From: Actinomycetales bacterium | GTDB taxonomy: Bacteria; Actinomycetota; Actinomycetes; Actinomycetales; Kineosporiaceae | Direction: 5' to 3' | Assembly (NCBI GenBank): GCA_012719445.1 | Contig: JAAYAH010000083.1 | Location: forward strand, 1-49,110 | DNA length: 49,110 nucleotides | Shown here: positions 7,072-16,603 of the stretch, one piece after another | How the letters are laid out: each line of letters opens with the position of its first letter | Position numbering within the stretch: position 1 is the stretch's first letter | Made by a program: the position numbers and the translations under genes | The notes under the pieces: model-generated | What the model was told of the DNA's origin: nothing | Seen by the model: the letters and a program-made list of their open reading frames with translations, nothing else | The model's database searches: none

Positions 7072-8289
7072 ATGAAGCTCCGACGGTCGACCACAGCTGG
7101 CATCGTCGCCGCGGCGGTCCTCGGCCTGGCGGGCATCGTGCCCGCCGTTGCCACGCTCAAACCCGCCGATCGACCCGCCGACCAGAGCCTCAAGGCCCTG
7201 GGCATGCGGCACGGCCTCTACATCGGCACCGCCGTCGACACGGACGCCCTCGTGGACGAGAGCGATCCCACCTACCGGACGAAGGTCGCCTCCGAGTTCT
7301 CGACGGTGACCGCCGAGAACGTCATGAAGTGGAGCGAACTCGAGCCGACGAGGGGCACGTACAACTGGGAGCCGGCCGACCGGCTGATCGCGTTCGCGCA
7401 GAAGAACCGGCAGCAGGTCCGTGGGCACGTGCTGGTCTGGCACAACCAGCTGCCCGAGTGGCTGACCGAGGGCGTCGCCGACGGCTCGATCGACAAGGAG
7501 GAGCTCCGCGCGCTGCTCAAGAACCACATCACGAATGTGGTCACGCACTTCCGGGGCAAGATCTGGCAGTGGGACGTCGTCAACGAGGCGGTGACCGACC
7601 CCTGGGCGACGTCGGACGGCGTCATCACCTACAAGGGATTCTGGGCCGAGAACCTCGGGCCGGACTACATCGCCGACGCATTCCGCTGGGCCCGGGCGGC
7701 CGACCGGAAGGCCCTGCTCTTCTACAACGACTACAACATCGACGCCTTCGGTGACGAGGGCCCGTCGGACAAGACGTTCTTCGTCTACAAGATGGTCAAG
7801 GACCTCAAGGCCAAGGGCGTCCCGATCGACGGAGTCGGCAGCCAGGGTCACCTCGCCACCCAGTACGGCAACTACGACGCCCTCCAGGCCGCCGCCGCGC
7901 TCCAGCGGTTCTCCTCTCTCGGGCTCGCGACGGCGCTCACCGAGGTCGACGCGCGCAGCCAGCTGACCGAGCAGGTGAAGGCCGGCAACTCCGCAGAGAT
8001 CAACCCCAGGGATCAGGCGTCGGCGTACAACTACAGCGTCCTCATGCAGGCCTGCCTCGCCGACCGGCACTGCCTCTCGTACACGGTCTGGGGCTTCACC
8101 GACAAGCACTCGTGGGTGAGCTACACCGACCTCGGCGACGGCAAGGGGAACGAGGGCATGGCCACCCTGCTCGACGAGAACTACCAGCCGAAGAAGGCCT
8201 ACAACACCCTCAAGGCCGACCTGGCCTTCGCGGGAGGGCCGCTGGTGCAGCCCAGGGTCCCGCAGCGGGCCAACCCCGGCCGCGGCTGA
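7072..8289 (+). CDS. Secreted GH10 endo-1,4-beta-xylanase
   Basis: 405-residue secreted enzyme hydrolysing internal beta-1,4 bonds of xylan. Signal peptide ~1-27 (KLRRS then IVAAAVLGLAGIVPAVA). The GH10 TIM barrel fills the rest (~40-395): TAENVMKWSELEP, HVLVWHNQLPEW, acid/base Glu172 in DVVNEAV and nucleophile Glu291 in TALTEVD, so all hallmark residues are present. There is no carbohydrate-binding module, unlike many actinobacterial GH10 enzymes. Start ATG 7072 follows GGAAAGGAGAG. Monocistronic: own promoter at 6859-6887, palindromic boxes upstream and a strong hairpin downstream. Probably xylan-inducible; the regulator is not in the window. Confidence 0.97.
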   Translation: MKLRRSTTAGIVAAAVLGLAGIVPAVATLKPADRPADQSLKALGMRHGLYIGTAVDTDALVDESDPTYRTKVASEFSTVTAENVMKWSELEPTRGTYNWEPADRLIAFAQKNRQQVRGHVLVWHNQLPEWLTEGVADGSIDKEELRALLKNHITNVVTHFRGKIWQWDVVNEAVTDPWATSDGVITYKGFWAENLGPDYIADAFRWARAADRKALLFYNDYNIDAFGDEGPSDKTFFVYKMVKDLKAKGVPIDGVGSQGHLATQYGNYDALQAAAALQRFSSLGLATALTEVDARSQLTEQVKAGNSAEINPRDQASAYNYSVLMQACLADRHCLSYTVWGFTDKHSWVSYTDLGDGKGNEGMATLLDENYQPKKAYNTLKADLAFAGGPLVQPRVPQRANPGRG

Positions 8290-8360
8290 GCGAGCCCCGC
8301 CAAGCCGGCCGGGCTCGGCGGACGGGTCACCGCGGTGCGCGCCGAGATGACCCAGAGATC

Positions 8361-8395
8361 GCGGGAGGGCGGGTTGTCGGGACCCGCCCTCCCGC
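8361..8395 (+). terminator. Terminator hairpin after xylanase
   Basis: GCGGGAGGGCGGGT pairs perfectly with ACCCGCCCTCCCGC across a 7-base loop, 72 bases after the stop codon. No T-run. Confidence 0.8.
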
Positions 8396-8486
8396 ATCGT
8401 CGTCCCGGGGACGGCCGCCACCACGCCGTCCGGTGCCGACCGCGCGGCCGAGCGCCGACGGGCCCGCGCCGGTACGGCGTCCGGGG

Positions 8487-8903
8487 TCACCGCCCCGGCG
8501 GGGGCTCGATCGATCGTGCGAGGGTGCCGACGGCGGACGCCAGCCGGCCACGGGCACCGGCCCACCGGTCCCTGATCCGGTCGAGCACGCCGTCGATCCG
8601 TACGCCGGCGCCGGCCAGGAGCGGGGTCACCGAACCCACCGCCCCGCCGCCGGAGGCCGACGGCCGGACCGGTACGGGCGACCCCGGCAGGAGGGTGCGG
8701 ACCAGGGCGTCCACCGTTGCCGGGACGTCCCGGGCGGCGAGCCGCACCGTGGCCAGGCAGCGCTGGCCCTGCCAGATGCTGAGCACTGTCCGGTCGGAGT
8801 CCGGGTGGCTGCTGATCCGCAGCGAGCGTCCCGCGGTGTCCCGCCCCACGATCACGGATCCGCGCGGGGGGATGGCGGCGACGGGCAGGGGCGATACGGT
8901 CAC
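8487..8903 (-). CDS. Conserved actinobacterial hypothetical protein
   Basis: 138 residues from GTG 8903. The first ~90 residues form a beta-rich pattern (RSLRISSHPDSDRTVLSIWQ, CLATVRLAARDVPATVDALV), similar to small actinobacterial hypothetical proteins I recognise only by pattern. The C-terminal ~50 residues are predicted helical (DGVLDRIRDRWAGARGRL). No signal peptide or membrane segment. Codon bias supports coding. It lies in the same direction as the peptidase downstream but convergent with the xylanase. Function unknown. Confidence 0.6.
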   Translation of the reverse strand: MTVSPLPVAAIPPRGSVIVGRDTAGRSLRISSHPDSDRTVLSIWQGQRCLATVRLAARDVPATVDALVRTLLPGSPVPVRPSASGGGAVGSVTPLLAGAGVRIDGVLDRIRDRWAGARGRLASAVGTLARSIEPPPGR

Positions 8904-8967
8904 GCCGGCAGTGTGCCCGTCACCGACCCGCCGGTCCAGACCTCACCGGCCACCCGGTGCGAGGACC

Positions 8968-9864
8968 TCACCGGCCGGACGGCGAGAAGTGCATGTAGTC
9001 CCGGCACGAACGGTAGTCACCGCCCCAGGTCCAGCCGAGAGCGCGGAACGCCGCCACCACGGGACCGCCTGCGCGGATCATCCCGGGCCTGACCCTGTCC
9101 CTGCGGGTGTAGGCCGAGGCCAGCTCCGGGAGCACGAGATCGCCCTTGACGTAGGGGTTCTGGAACGGATTGATGTCGAGGGCCGTCCCGGAGGCGTGCT
9201 CCGACCAGCGGGTCGAGCCGACGGCCGGACGGCAGACGAACGCCCCGGTGGTGTTCCCGTCGCCGGTCGGCTCGGCGTCCCGCTCCGCGACGGTGGTGAT
9301 CCGCATCCGCTCGATCGGGAACCGCGCGTCGAACAGGCGGTGGAACGCGGTCACCACGTCCGCGGCGACCCGGCGGTGCACGAGCAGCTCGCCGGTGTGC
9401 GTCCTGGCGTCGAACCCCCAGAACGACACCCGCAGGTAGCGGAGGTCCGCCGCGGCGACAGGGCAGGCGGCCGACCACGTGGACCGGGCGAGCACGTCCG
9501 GCGGGACGGCGTCGACCGAGCCGTGGAACCGGTCGTCCACCGGCGGCGGCAGTTCGTCGACGGTGATGATCTGCCGGACCCGGAGCTCCGGCGGGGTCTG
9601 GCGCGCCCGGGCGTACCGGCCGCCTGCCCGCGGCAGGACCCGCCGGCCCAGCCAGGACGGCGCAGCCGTCGCACCGGTGCCCCGGGTGGACGGCGTCCCC
9701 GACACCGGAGCCGTCGACGTCGCGACACCCACCGTGCCGGGGGACGTGGTGACCGCGGGGGGCGTTGTGACCGTGGAGGATGTCGCGGAGCGGTCGCCGG
9801 ACGCGCACGCCGACAGGGCACACCCGGTGATCACGACCGCCAGGACGGCCCGTCCGAAGATCAT
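8968..9864 (-). CDS. M15-type (VanY-like) D-Ala-D-Ala carboxypeptidase lipoprotein
   Basis: 298-residue predicted lipoprotein with lipobox LSAC (~residues 17-20: GCALSAC), then a Ser/Thr/Pro linker to ~75. The catalytic domain (~90-298) has the M15 zinc signature: EHASGTALDIN supplies the His/Asp ligands and DYMHFSPSG the final His. This fold trims peptidoglycan stem peptides or cross-bridges outside the membrane. The exact substrate cannot be read from sequence. Start ATG 9864. It follows the kinase-like gene at 9896 on the same strand after a 31-base gap, so may be cotranscribed. Confidence 0.88.
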   Translation of the reverse strand: MIFGRAVLAVVITGCALSACASGDRSATSSTVTTPPAVTTSPGTVGVATSTAPVSGTPSTRGTGATAAPSWLGRRVLPRAGGRYARARQTPPELRVRQIITVDELPPPVDDRFHGSVDAVPPDVLARSTWSAACPVAAADLRYLRVSFWGFDARTHTGELLVHRRVAADVVTAFHRLFDARFPIERMRITTVAERDAEPTGDGNTTGAFVCRPAVGSTRWSEHASGTALDINPFQNPYVKGDLVLPELASAYTRRDRVRPGMIRAGGPVVAAFRALGWTWGGDYRSCRDYMHFSPSGR

Positions 9865-9895
9865 GGACGAGTATCCCCCGCAGGGCGGGTCGCTG

Positions 9896-11746
9896 TCAGC
9901 GGGCGTCGGGATCGCCGTGGGCAGGTTCTCCGGTCGCGCCGGGGGGCCGGGGGCCCGGTCCGTCCCCGCCGTCGCGGGGCAGGGTGACGGTGTACACCGC
10001 GCGTCCCATCTCCGTGCCCACCGAGACCCTCCCGCCGTGCCGGTCCTCGACGACGGCCCGGACCAGGGCGAGCCGGGGGCCGGTCCTACCGGCCGAAGGT
10101 GCCACGGCGATGAAGGGGTCGGCGACCCGGCGGTGCACGCCGTCCGACACCAGGATCCCGGTGCCGGACACCACGACGACGACGTTCTCCCCGTCCACCC
10201 CGCAGCTGACCGTGACCGTTCCCGGCCCGCCGCGCTCCTCGACCGCCTCGGCCGTTGTCATGACCAGGTCGAGGACGGCGTGGTTGAGGTCGCCGACGGC
10301 GCAGGTGACCGGGGGCAGCCCGGGCGGATCGACGGCGATCTCCACCTGGCACCGGACCCGGATCCGCGCGACGGTGGCCATGGCCTCCAGCGCCTCGACG
10401 AGGTCCACCGGAGCCTGCGCGTCCTGGCCGGGAGGGCTGAACGCACGCATCGCCCGCACCAGGGTGCTCACCCGGTCCACCCCGTCGAGGACGGCCCGCG
10501 CGGCCGACGGCACCCCGGCGAGAAGCCGGTCGGGGTCCGGGCGCGGATCCGGGTCGGGGTCCGGATCCGGGTCGCGGTCGGGGTCGGGGTCCGATCGCGG
10601 GGCGGGGTCCGGGGCCAGGGCCGGGGCCGGGGCCCGACGGGAGTCCGGGTCCGGGGTGGCCGGTGTCCCCCGGTGGTCGCCCACCAGCTCCGCCATCGCG
10701 GTGCAGGTGTCGGCGAGGACGACGGCCCCGCCGGCGAGCCGCCGGACCGGAGCGTCGAGCTCGACGGCCAGATCGGCGGCGAGCCTGCCGAACGCCTCCA
10801 GGCGCTGCGCGTGCTGCGCCTCCAGCTCCCGCGCCCTGCGCTCCGAGATGTCGGCGATCACCCCGACCAGGCCGAGACGGCGTCCGCTCTCGTCGGTGAG
10901 CGGCCGGGCGGTCACCTCGACCGGGATCTCCTCCTTCGCCAGCCGCAGCAGCTGGCACTCGAAGGTCGACGGCGCGGTCCCGGCGGACATGTCGGCCAGG
11001 TGCAGGGCCACGGTGTCCCGGTCCTCGCGGTGCACGAAGTCCTGCAACTGCCTGCCCAGCGAACGGACCATCCCGTACCCGGTGAGGGCGCTCCAGGTCG
11101 GGGTGAGCGAGACCAGCCGGCACCATCCGTCGAGCTGGAAGACCACGTGCCCGGCGCCGTCCACGACGGCGTGGTAGGACAGCAGGGTCCGCCGCAGCTC
11201 CAGCGCCGTCATCACCTGGCGGGCCAGCGCGGTCAGCGCGGACCGCTCCCGCGGCCCCAGCTCGCCGGGGCGCTGGTCCATGACGAACAGCTCACCGAGC
11301 CGATACCCGTCGGTGGTGACCAGCGGCGCGGCGGCGAGGAACCGGAACACCTCGCCGCCCACCTCGAACTCCTCCTGGTGGCAACGCACCCCCGCCGCCT
11401 CGCCCGAGGTCCGCTCCGCGGGCACCGACCTGCCGGTGGGCCAGTCGTCCCGACGGAGCTGGCGCGGCACGACGCCGAGCCGCGACGTGAACCAGATCCG
11501 CTCCTGGTCGAGGAACCCGATCCCGGCGACCGGATGCCCGGTGACCACCCGGGCCAGGTCCGCCACGTCGTCGAGGGCCGCGTCCGGAGGGGTGTCGAGG
11601 ACGGCGTACCTGGCCAGCGCGCGCAACCTGGCGGTCTCCCCGCGCCGGCGCCTGGCCGGACCGGTCGGGATCCGCAGGCCGGGCAGCCCGGCGAGCCCCG
11701 GCAGCCGGGCGAGGGCGGCGAGGCCGAGCCCGTCGTCCGGGGTCAT
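9896..11746 (-). CDS. GAF-PAS histidine-kinase-like protein lacking the phospho-accepting His
   Basis: 616-residue cytoplasmic protein. GAF domain ~40-185 (RYAVLDTPPDAALDDVADLA, typical of GAF-kinases); PAS ~195-300 ending DISERR; helical pair ~305-450; HATPase-like region ~455-600. In the H-box, family members read LAHE(I/L)xxPV, but here it is LAVELDAPV with Val328 at the His position. G1 and G2 are also degenerate (SGTGILVSD, GRTGPRLALV). Autophosphorylation therefore looks impossible by the normal route. A DP-rich repeat is inserted between the helices. ATG 11746 overlaps the stop of the CheY-like gene (ATGA), so the two are made together; a pseudokinase sensor or scaffold is inferred. 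Confidence 0.85.
   Translation of the reverse strand: MTPDDGLGLAALARLPGLAGLPGLRIPTGPARRRRGETARLRALARYAVLDTPPDAALDDVADLARVVTGHPVAGIGFLDQERIWFTSRLGVVPRQLRRDDWPTGRSVPAERTSGEAAGVRCHQEEFEVGGEVFRFLAAAPLVTTDGYRLGELFVMDQRPGELGPRERSALTALARQVMTALELRRTLLSYHAVVDGAGHVVFQLDGWCRLVSLTPTWSALTGYGMVRSLGRQLQDFVHREDRDTVALHLADMSAGTAPSTFECQLLRLAKEEIPVEVTARPLTDESGRRLGLVGVIADISERRARELEAQHAQRLEAFGRLAADLAVELDAPVRRLAGGAVVLADTCTAMAELVGDHRGTPATPDPDSRRAPAPALAPDPAPRSDPDPDRDPDPDPDPDPRPDPDRLLAGVPSAARAVLDGVDRVSTLVRAMRAFSPPGQDAQAPVDLVEALEAMATVARIRVRCQVEIAVDPPGLPPVTCAVGDLNHAVLDLVMTTAEAVEERGGPGTVTVSCGVDGENVVVVVSGTGILVSDGVHRRVADPFIAVAPSAGRTGPRLALVRAVVEDRHGGRVSVGTEMGRAVYTVTLPRDGGDGPGPRPPGATGEPAHGDPDAR
10530..10620 (-). repeat. Asp-Pro minisatellite inside the kinase-like gene
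   Basis: Tandem GGGTCG/GGATCC-type hexamers encode a (DP)n run with some Arg, between the degenerate H-box helix and the second helix. Probably length-variable. Confidence 0.7.
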
Positions 11747-12117
11747 CGGGGAGCCGGGGCGAGCAGGTAGCCGAGGCAGCGCACCAGTTCCTCCGCGTCG
11801 AACGGCTTGGCCAGGAAGTAGTCGACCCCGCCGTTGCAGGCCTGCCAGGCCTGGGCCTCGTCCGCCGCCGCGGTGAGCATGACGACGGGGAGGTCGGCCC
11901 CGCCGTCGGCCTGCCGCACCCTGGCCAGGACCTCGTGACCGCTGAGCCCCGGCATCATCACGTCGAGCACGACGCAGTCCGGACGCTCCCTGTCGATGGC
12001 CTCCAGCGCGGACACGCCGTCCGCGGCGAAGCCCACCTCGTAACCCTCCAGCTCCAGGAGGTCACCGACGTACTCCCGGACGGCGGCATCGTCGTCGACG
12101 ACCAGCACGTGTGCCAC
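11743..12117 (-). CDS. CheY-like single-domain response regulator
   Basis: 124-residue stand-alone receiver: HVLVVDDD acidic pair, phospho-acceptor Asp in VVLDVMMPG, Thr in VVMLTAA and Lys in LAKPFDAEE. No output domain. Start GTG 12117 was chosen for GGAGGT four bases upstream. The stop overlaps the start of the kinase-like gene (ATGA). Since that protein lacks its His, the phosphodonor is probably another kinase, for example the large kinase at 14215 or one elsewhere. Divergent from the subtilase gene. Confidence 0.88.
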   Translation of the reverse strand: MAHVLVVDDDAAVREYVGDLLELEGYEVGFAADGVSALEAIDRERPDCVVLDVMMPGLSGHEVLARVRQADGGADLPVVMLTAAADEAQAWQACNGGVDYFLAKPFDAEELVRCLGYLLAPAPR

Positions 12118-12329
12118 GGTGACCTCCAACGGTGGTCGACGGGGGTCGCGAGGGCGGTCCTCTTCGTATCGGCAGCCCGGCGCGGGCAAGGATGCGCCGG
12201 GCGGGTGATCCGGGTGCCGCGGGGAGGCTCCTGCGCTGCGGGGGTGTTGCCCGGCTCTCGAACGGTCGACAGTGGAATGACCGTTCGCGGCGCGGGCTGG
12301 CGGAGGAGCACTGGACCAGGGAGACGGCC

Positions 12330-14159
12330 ATGTGGGTGCTATGCCGATGGACCCGATCGGGAATCCCGGCCCGGCACGGGCCGAGAGGACGGCTCCTGGT
12401 GTCCCCCGTCGACACGCTGCCGACAGAGCAGGCCCTCCCCTGCGGCGGCTCCCGGACCGATGTCACCTTCCGGTCCCGGATCACGGCCCTGGTCAGCGGC
12501 GTCGTCCTGGCCTGCGGTGCTGCCGCGACCGGATCGGCGGTCCCGGCCGGTGCTGCGGGCGCCGTCCCGTCGGCCGACGAGCCGCCGGTCCGCGTCGTCG
12601 TCACCGGTGCCGGGGCCGTCTCCGCGGCAGGGGCCGTCGAACGGGCCGGCGGCCGGGTCACCTCACGACTGCCGCTCATCGGCGGTGTCGTGGCCGAACT
12701 GCCGGCCGGAGCCCGGCTGCCGGCCGGTCTGCGGGTCACCGAGGACCGGCCGGTCACGTTCGCCTCCGCCGCGCCGTCACCATCCGTCGCGAGTTCGACG
12801 GTGCGGGCCACGATCGGGCTGCCGCCGGACGGCGACGACGGTCACGGGGTGACCGTCGCCCTCGTCGACACCGGGGTGACCGAGGTCGGCGACCTGGCCG
12901 GCCGGATCGTCGGGCACGTCGACGTGACCGGCACCGCCGACGGCGCCGTCCGCGACGGGCACGGTCACGGCACCTTCACCGCGGGACTCATCGCGGGCAC
13001 CGGCGCGACGTCGGCCGGCGCCCACCGCGGGGTCGCGCCGGGTGCGCGGATCCTCGACGTGCGGGTCGCCCGGCCGGACGGGACCACCGACCTCAGCTCC
13101 GTCCTGCAGGGGCTGCAGGCTGTCGCGGACCGCGAGCGCCGGGACCGGATCCGGGTGGTCAACCTCTCCCTCGCCTCGGGCAGCCCGGTCCCCTACCAGC
13201 TCGACCCGCTGAACCGGGCGCTGCGGGGGCTGTGGCGGCGCGGGATGACCGTGGTGGTGGCCGCGGGCAACGGCGGACCGGCCGACGGCACCGTCTCGGC
13301 CCCCGGCAACGACCCGGTCCTGCTCACCGCGGGCGGCCTGGACGAGAACGGAACCCCGCTCCGGGACGACGACATCGTGCCGGAGTGGTCGGCGAGGGGT
13401 CCGACCCGCCAGGGCGTGACCAAACCGGACCTGGTGGCCCCGGCGGCATCCGTGATCGGCCTGCGCACCCCGGGCAGCGTCATCGACACGGCCTACCCGC
13501 AGGCCAGGGTGGGCGAGGCGTACCTGCGCGGGTCGGGGACCTCGATGGCAACCGCCGTGGTCTCCGGCGCAGCCGCCGCCCTGGTCGCGGAGAACCCCCG
13601 GCTCCGGCCGGACGACGTGAAGGCGCTGCTGGCCGGGAACGCCTACCGGGTGCCCGGGCTGGCCGACCCGCACGCGGCCGGCAGCGGCGGGCTCGACCTG
13701 GCCGCAGCGCTGGCCGCGGCCGGCTCGTACCGGGGCCGGGGAGCGACGGCCGAAGGACCCGTCCCGGGGAACCCGGCGACCTGGCGGGCACTGGCCGCGG
13801 GCATCGAGGCCGGGGACGCCGCCGCCGCGGCCCGTGCCTGGCGGGCGCTCGACCCCGCGGCCCGGTCCTGGGCCGCCCGGTCCTGGGCCGGACTGGACAC
13901 CCCGGCCAGGGCCTGGGCGGCGCGCTCGTGGGCCGCAAGGTCCTGGGCGGGGAGGGAGGGCGCCGACGCGGAGGAGTGGGCCGCGCGCTCGTGGGCCGCG
14001 CGGTCCTGGGCTGCTGACGACTGGGCCGCGCGGTCCTGGGCCGCCCGGTCCTGGGCCGCGCGCTCCTGGGCCGCCAGGTCCTGGGCCGCCGACGACTGGG
14101 CCGCGCGCTCCTGGGCGGGCGACGTCTGGAGCGCCCGGTCCTGGACGGCCCGGTGGTGA
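12330..14159 (+). CDS. Secreted S8 (subtilisin-like) serine protease with SW-repeat tail
   Basis: About 609 residues from ATG 12330 (GGGAGA upstream); GTG 12399, with GAGAGGA upstream, is a good alternative that shortens the N-terminus. Signal peptide [21 protein letters not shown]. Catalytic triad: Asp in VALVDTGV, His in [10 protein letters not shown], Ser in [11 protein letters not shown]; oxyanion Asn in AAGNGG. After the catalytic domain (~to residue 470) comes an Ala-rich region. The last ~100 residues are a degenerate pentapeptide repeat (A-R-S-W-A), with D/E breaks. Followed by a membrane kinase gene 55 bases later, probably the same unit. Substrates unknown. Confidence 0.9.
   Translation: MWVLCRWTRSGIPARHGPRGRLLVSPVDTLPTEQALPCGGSRTDVTFRSRITALVSGVVLACGAAATGSAVPAGAAGAVPSADEPPVRVVVTGAGAVSAAGAVERAGGRVTSRLPLIGGVVAELPAGARLPAGLRVTEDRPVTFASAAPSPSVASSTVRATIGLPPDGDDGHGVTVALVDTGVTEVGDLAGRIVGHVDVTGTADGAVRDGHGHGTFTAGLIAGTGATSAGAHRGVAPGARILDVRVARPDGTTDLSSVLQGLQAVADRERRDRIRVVNLSLASGSPVPYQLDPLNRALRGLWRRGMTVVVAAGNGGPADGTVSAPGNDPVLLTAGGLDENGTPLRDDDIVPEWSARGPTRQGVTKPDLVAPAASVIGLRTPGSVIDTAYPQARVGEAYLRGSGTSMATAVVSGAAAALVAENPRLRPDDVKALLAGNAYRVPGLADPHAAGSGGLDLAAALAAAGSYRGRGATAEGPVPGNPATWRALAAGIEAGDAAAAARAWRALDPAARSWAARSWAGLDTPARAWAARSWAARSWAGREGADAEEWAARSWAARSWAADDWAARSWAARSWAARSWAARSWAADDWAARSWAGDVWSARSWTARW
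13858..14156 (+). repeat. Pentapeptide ARSWA tail repeat of the protease
   Basis: About 15 imperfect 15-base units (GCCCGGTCCTGGGCC and variants) code for repeated ARSWA, interrupted by ADDWA and GADAEEWA. Confidence 0.85.
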
Positions 14160-14214
14160 CCGCGCCGAGGTGGTGACGGAGGACTGATCGCACTGGAGGA
14201 CCGGAGGTGACCCG

Positions 14215-16536
14215 GTGAGCGGGGGGAGCCGCCGCACCGCCGAGGGCGGTGCGGCCGCTCGCCGCGCACTCCCGCGATGGTGGTCACCGGTGCACGGAAC
14301 GGTCGCCGGAGTCGGGGGCGCCGGGGCGCTCGCCGGTCTCTGGGTGCTCGTCGCCCCGTCGTCCGGTGCCGGGCCGGTGCTTGCGGTGGACTGGCTCGGC
14401 GGGGCCCTCGCCGTCTGCGTGCTGACCCTGGTGACCTGTGCCGCCGAGATCGCCGCCGTCCGCCTCCGACACGGTGACGAGACCGAGGAGATCACCCTGC
14501 TCGACCCGGCGGTGCTGCTGAACGTGCTGCTGCTGCCCCCGCGGCAGGCGCTCCTGGTGTCCCTCGCCGGGCTCGTCCTCGCCTACGTCCTCCGCCGCAG
14601 GGCCGTGGTCAAGGCGGCGTTCAACCTCGGCACCTACGCCGTGGCGACGTCCCTGCTGATCGTGCTGCTGCGGGCGACGGCAGGGGACGCGGGCCGGACC
14701 GACCTGCGGCTGGTGGCGGCGATGGTGCTGGGCACGGCGGGCTTCGTCGCCGTGAACGTGCTGTTCCTGTCGCTCCTCTTCGCGGTGCGGGGAGCCGGCA
14801 GGCCGCTCGCCCTGATCCGCGAGGACCTCCGGCTCTCCGCGCTGACCCTCGGCGGCACCGTCGGACTCGCCGCCACCACGGTGGCCCTGCTGCGGACGCC
14901 GACGTTCCTCCCCTTCGCCGCGCTTCCCTCGGCCGCGCTGACCTACGCGTACCGGGCGACGGTGACCGAGGCGGAGGAACGGCAGAGATCCTCCCGGGTG
15001 CTCGCCTTCTCCCAGATCCTGGCCGCGAGCCCGGGCCGGGACGCCGCGGTGTCCGCGTTCCTGCGGCTCGTCCGGGAGGGCTTCTCGGCCGACGACGCGC
15101 TGGCGATCTTCGACAGCGGTGAGGTGCTCGCCCTGTCGGGGAGCGGTGACGCCGAGCCGCGCACGCTGCCGATGACCCCGCTGCACCGGGAGCTGTCCCG
15201 GCTCGCCGCGGACGGCGCCCTGCTCGTCGGGGGCGACCGGCTGCCGCCGGGATGGACGAGGGCGATGGCGGCGCCGCTGGACGGCGACGGCGGCCCGGTC
15301 GGCGCCGTGGTGGTGGGACGGCGCGACAGCGCCCCGCTCCGGCCGAGGGACCTCACCGTCCTCAGTCCCATGGCGAGCGCGCTGGCGGAGGCCCTGGGCC
15401 GGGAACAGCACCTTGCCCAACTGGTCGAGGAGACCAGCAAGCTGCGGGCCGTCGTCGCCCAGTCCGGGGACGGGATCCTGGTCCTCGACGGCGACGGCGT
15501 GGTCCAGCTGTGGAACCCGGCTCTCGCCCGGCTGTCCGGCCGCTCCGAGGAGGAGGCGCTCGGCCGGCCCCTCGGCGCCCTGCTGGAGACCCGGGACCTG
15601 CAGGGGAACCCGGTGGACGCGTTCGCCGAGGGGCTGCGCCTGCTGTCCCCGGCGACCCCGGAGGTCGCCGTGGACCTGGAGGTGACCCGCCCGGACGGCG
15701 AGCGGCGGTCGGTCCGCTGCGCCCACGCGGCGACCTTCGACGAGCACGGCCTGGTCCGGGACGTCGTCAACGTGCACGACCTCACCAGGGAGCGCCAGGT
15801 CGAGCGGCTGAAGTCGGACTTCGTCGCCACGGTGTCCCACGAGCTGAGGACCCCGATCACCCCGATCAAGGGCTACGCCGACCTGCTGCGCAGGCGGGGC
15901 GACGGCCTGCCTGCGCAGAAGCGGACCAAGGCCCTCGACGTCATCGCCGACCGGGCAGCCCACCTGAGCCGGCTGGTCGAGGACCTGCTCCTCGCCTCCC
16001 GGATCAGCGGTGACCAGGAGCCGGTCCGGTCCCTGGTGATCTCGGAGACCGAGCTGACGGCCCTGGTGACCCGGGCGATCGAGGACTTCTCGGCCGACGC
16101 CGACCGGCTGCGGTACACGTCCGGCCCCCCGGTGCGGGTGGACTGCGACCCCACCCGGGTCATCCAGGTGCTCACCAACCTCGTCGCGAACGCGCTGAAG
16201 TACTCCCCCGGCACCTCGGTGGTGCGGCTGGGGGTGACGGTCCGGGGCGACCGGGGGTGCGTCGAGGTGCGCGACCAGGGCCGGGGCATCCCCGCCGACG
16301 AGCTCGAACAGGTCTTCGAGAAGTTCCACCGGGTCGAGGACCCCATGGTGATGTCGACCAGCGGCACCGGTCTCGGGCTGTACGTCGCCCGGCACCTGGC
16401 CCGCGGCATGGGCGGGGATCTCACCGTCGACTCGGTGCTCGGGCAGGGCTCGGTGTTCACCCTCCACCTCCCCCTCGCCCGCTCGGACGGGGGGCAGCCG
16501 ACCCCTCCTCCCGGGGGCTCAGCACCCCTCTCGTGA
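14215..16536 (+). CDS. Multi-TM sensor histidine kinase with GAF-like and PAS domains
   Basis: 773 residues from GTG 14215 with GGAGGTGA upstream. An N-terminal membrane module of about eight hydrophobic segments (~25-250: VLLNVLLLPPRQALLVSLAG, ATSLLIVLL, GFVAVNVLFLSLLFAV) resembles MASE/7TM sensors. Then GAF-like ~265-395, PAS ~405-520, HisKA with His542 in TVSHELRTPITPIKG, and HATPase with LTNLVANALKYSPG, VRDQGRGIP and TGLGLYVAR, all intact. It is an active membrane kinase without an adjacent regulator in its own direction. The orphan CheY-like protein (11743-12117) is a possible partner. It follows the subtilase in the same direction. Confidence 0.93.
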   Translation: MSGGSRRTAEGGAAARRALPRWWSPVHGTVAGVGGAGALAGLWVLVAPSSGAGPVLAVDWLGGALAVCVLTLVTCAAEIAAVRLRHGDETEEITLLDPAVLLNVLLLPPRQALLVSLAGLVLAYVLRRRAVVKAAFNLGTYAVATSLLIVLLRATAGDAGRTDLRLVAAMVLGTAGFVAVNVLFLSLLFAVRGAGRPLALIREDLRLSALTLGGTVGLAATTVALLRTPTFLPFAALPSAALTYAYRATVTEAEERQRSSRVLAFSQILAASPGRDAAVSAFLRLVREGFSADDALAIFDSGEVLALSGSGDAEPRTLPMTPLHRELSRLAADGALLVGGDRLPPGWTRAMAAPLDGDGGPVGAVVVGRRDSAPLRPRDLTVLSPMASALAEALGREQHLAQLVEETSKLRAVVAQSGDGILVLDGDGVVQLWNPALARLSGRSEEEALGRPLGALLETRDLQGNPVDAFAEGLRLLSPATPEVAVDLEVTRPDGERRSVRCAHAATFDEHGLVRDVVNVHDLTRERQVERLKSDFVATVSHELRTPITPIKGYADLLRRRGDGLPAQKRTKALDVIADRAAHLSRLVEDLLLASRISGDQEPVRSLVISETELTALVTRAIEDFSADADRLRYTSGPPVRVDCDPTRVIQVLTNLVANALKYSPGTSVVRLGVTVRGDRGCVEVRDQGRGIPADELEQVFEKFHRVEDPMVMSTSGTGLGLYVARHLARGMGGDLTVDSVLGQGSVFTLHLPLARSDGGQPTPPPGGSAPLS

Positions 16537-16603
16537 CGATCTGCTCGGCCCGATCCTCCGAAAGCCCTGGTGGCCCGGAGGGATGACCAGCACAATGGGC
16601 CGC

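Noticed and set aside
12132-12329. Upstream part of the subtilase frame as N-terminus
   Set aside because: Arg/Gly-rich with no SD; it covers the divergent promoter region, and signal-peptide-like sequence begins only after 12400.
14284-16467. 727-codon minus-strand frame opposite the large kinase
   Set aside because: His/Arg/Pro/Gln-rich shadow of a clear histidine kinase; no domain.
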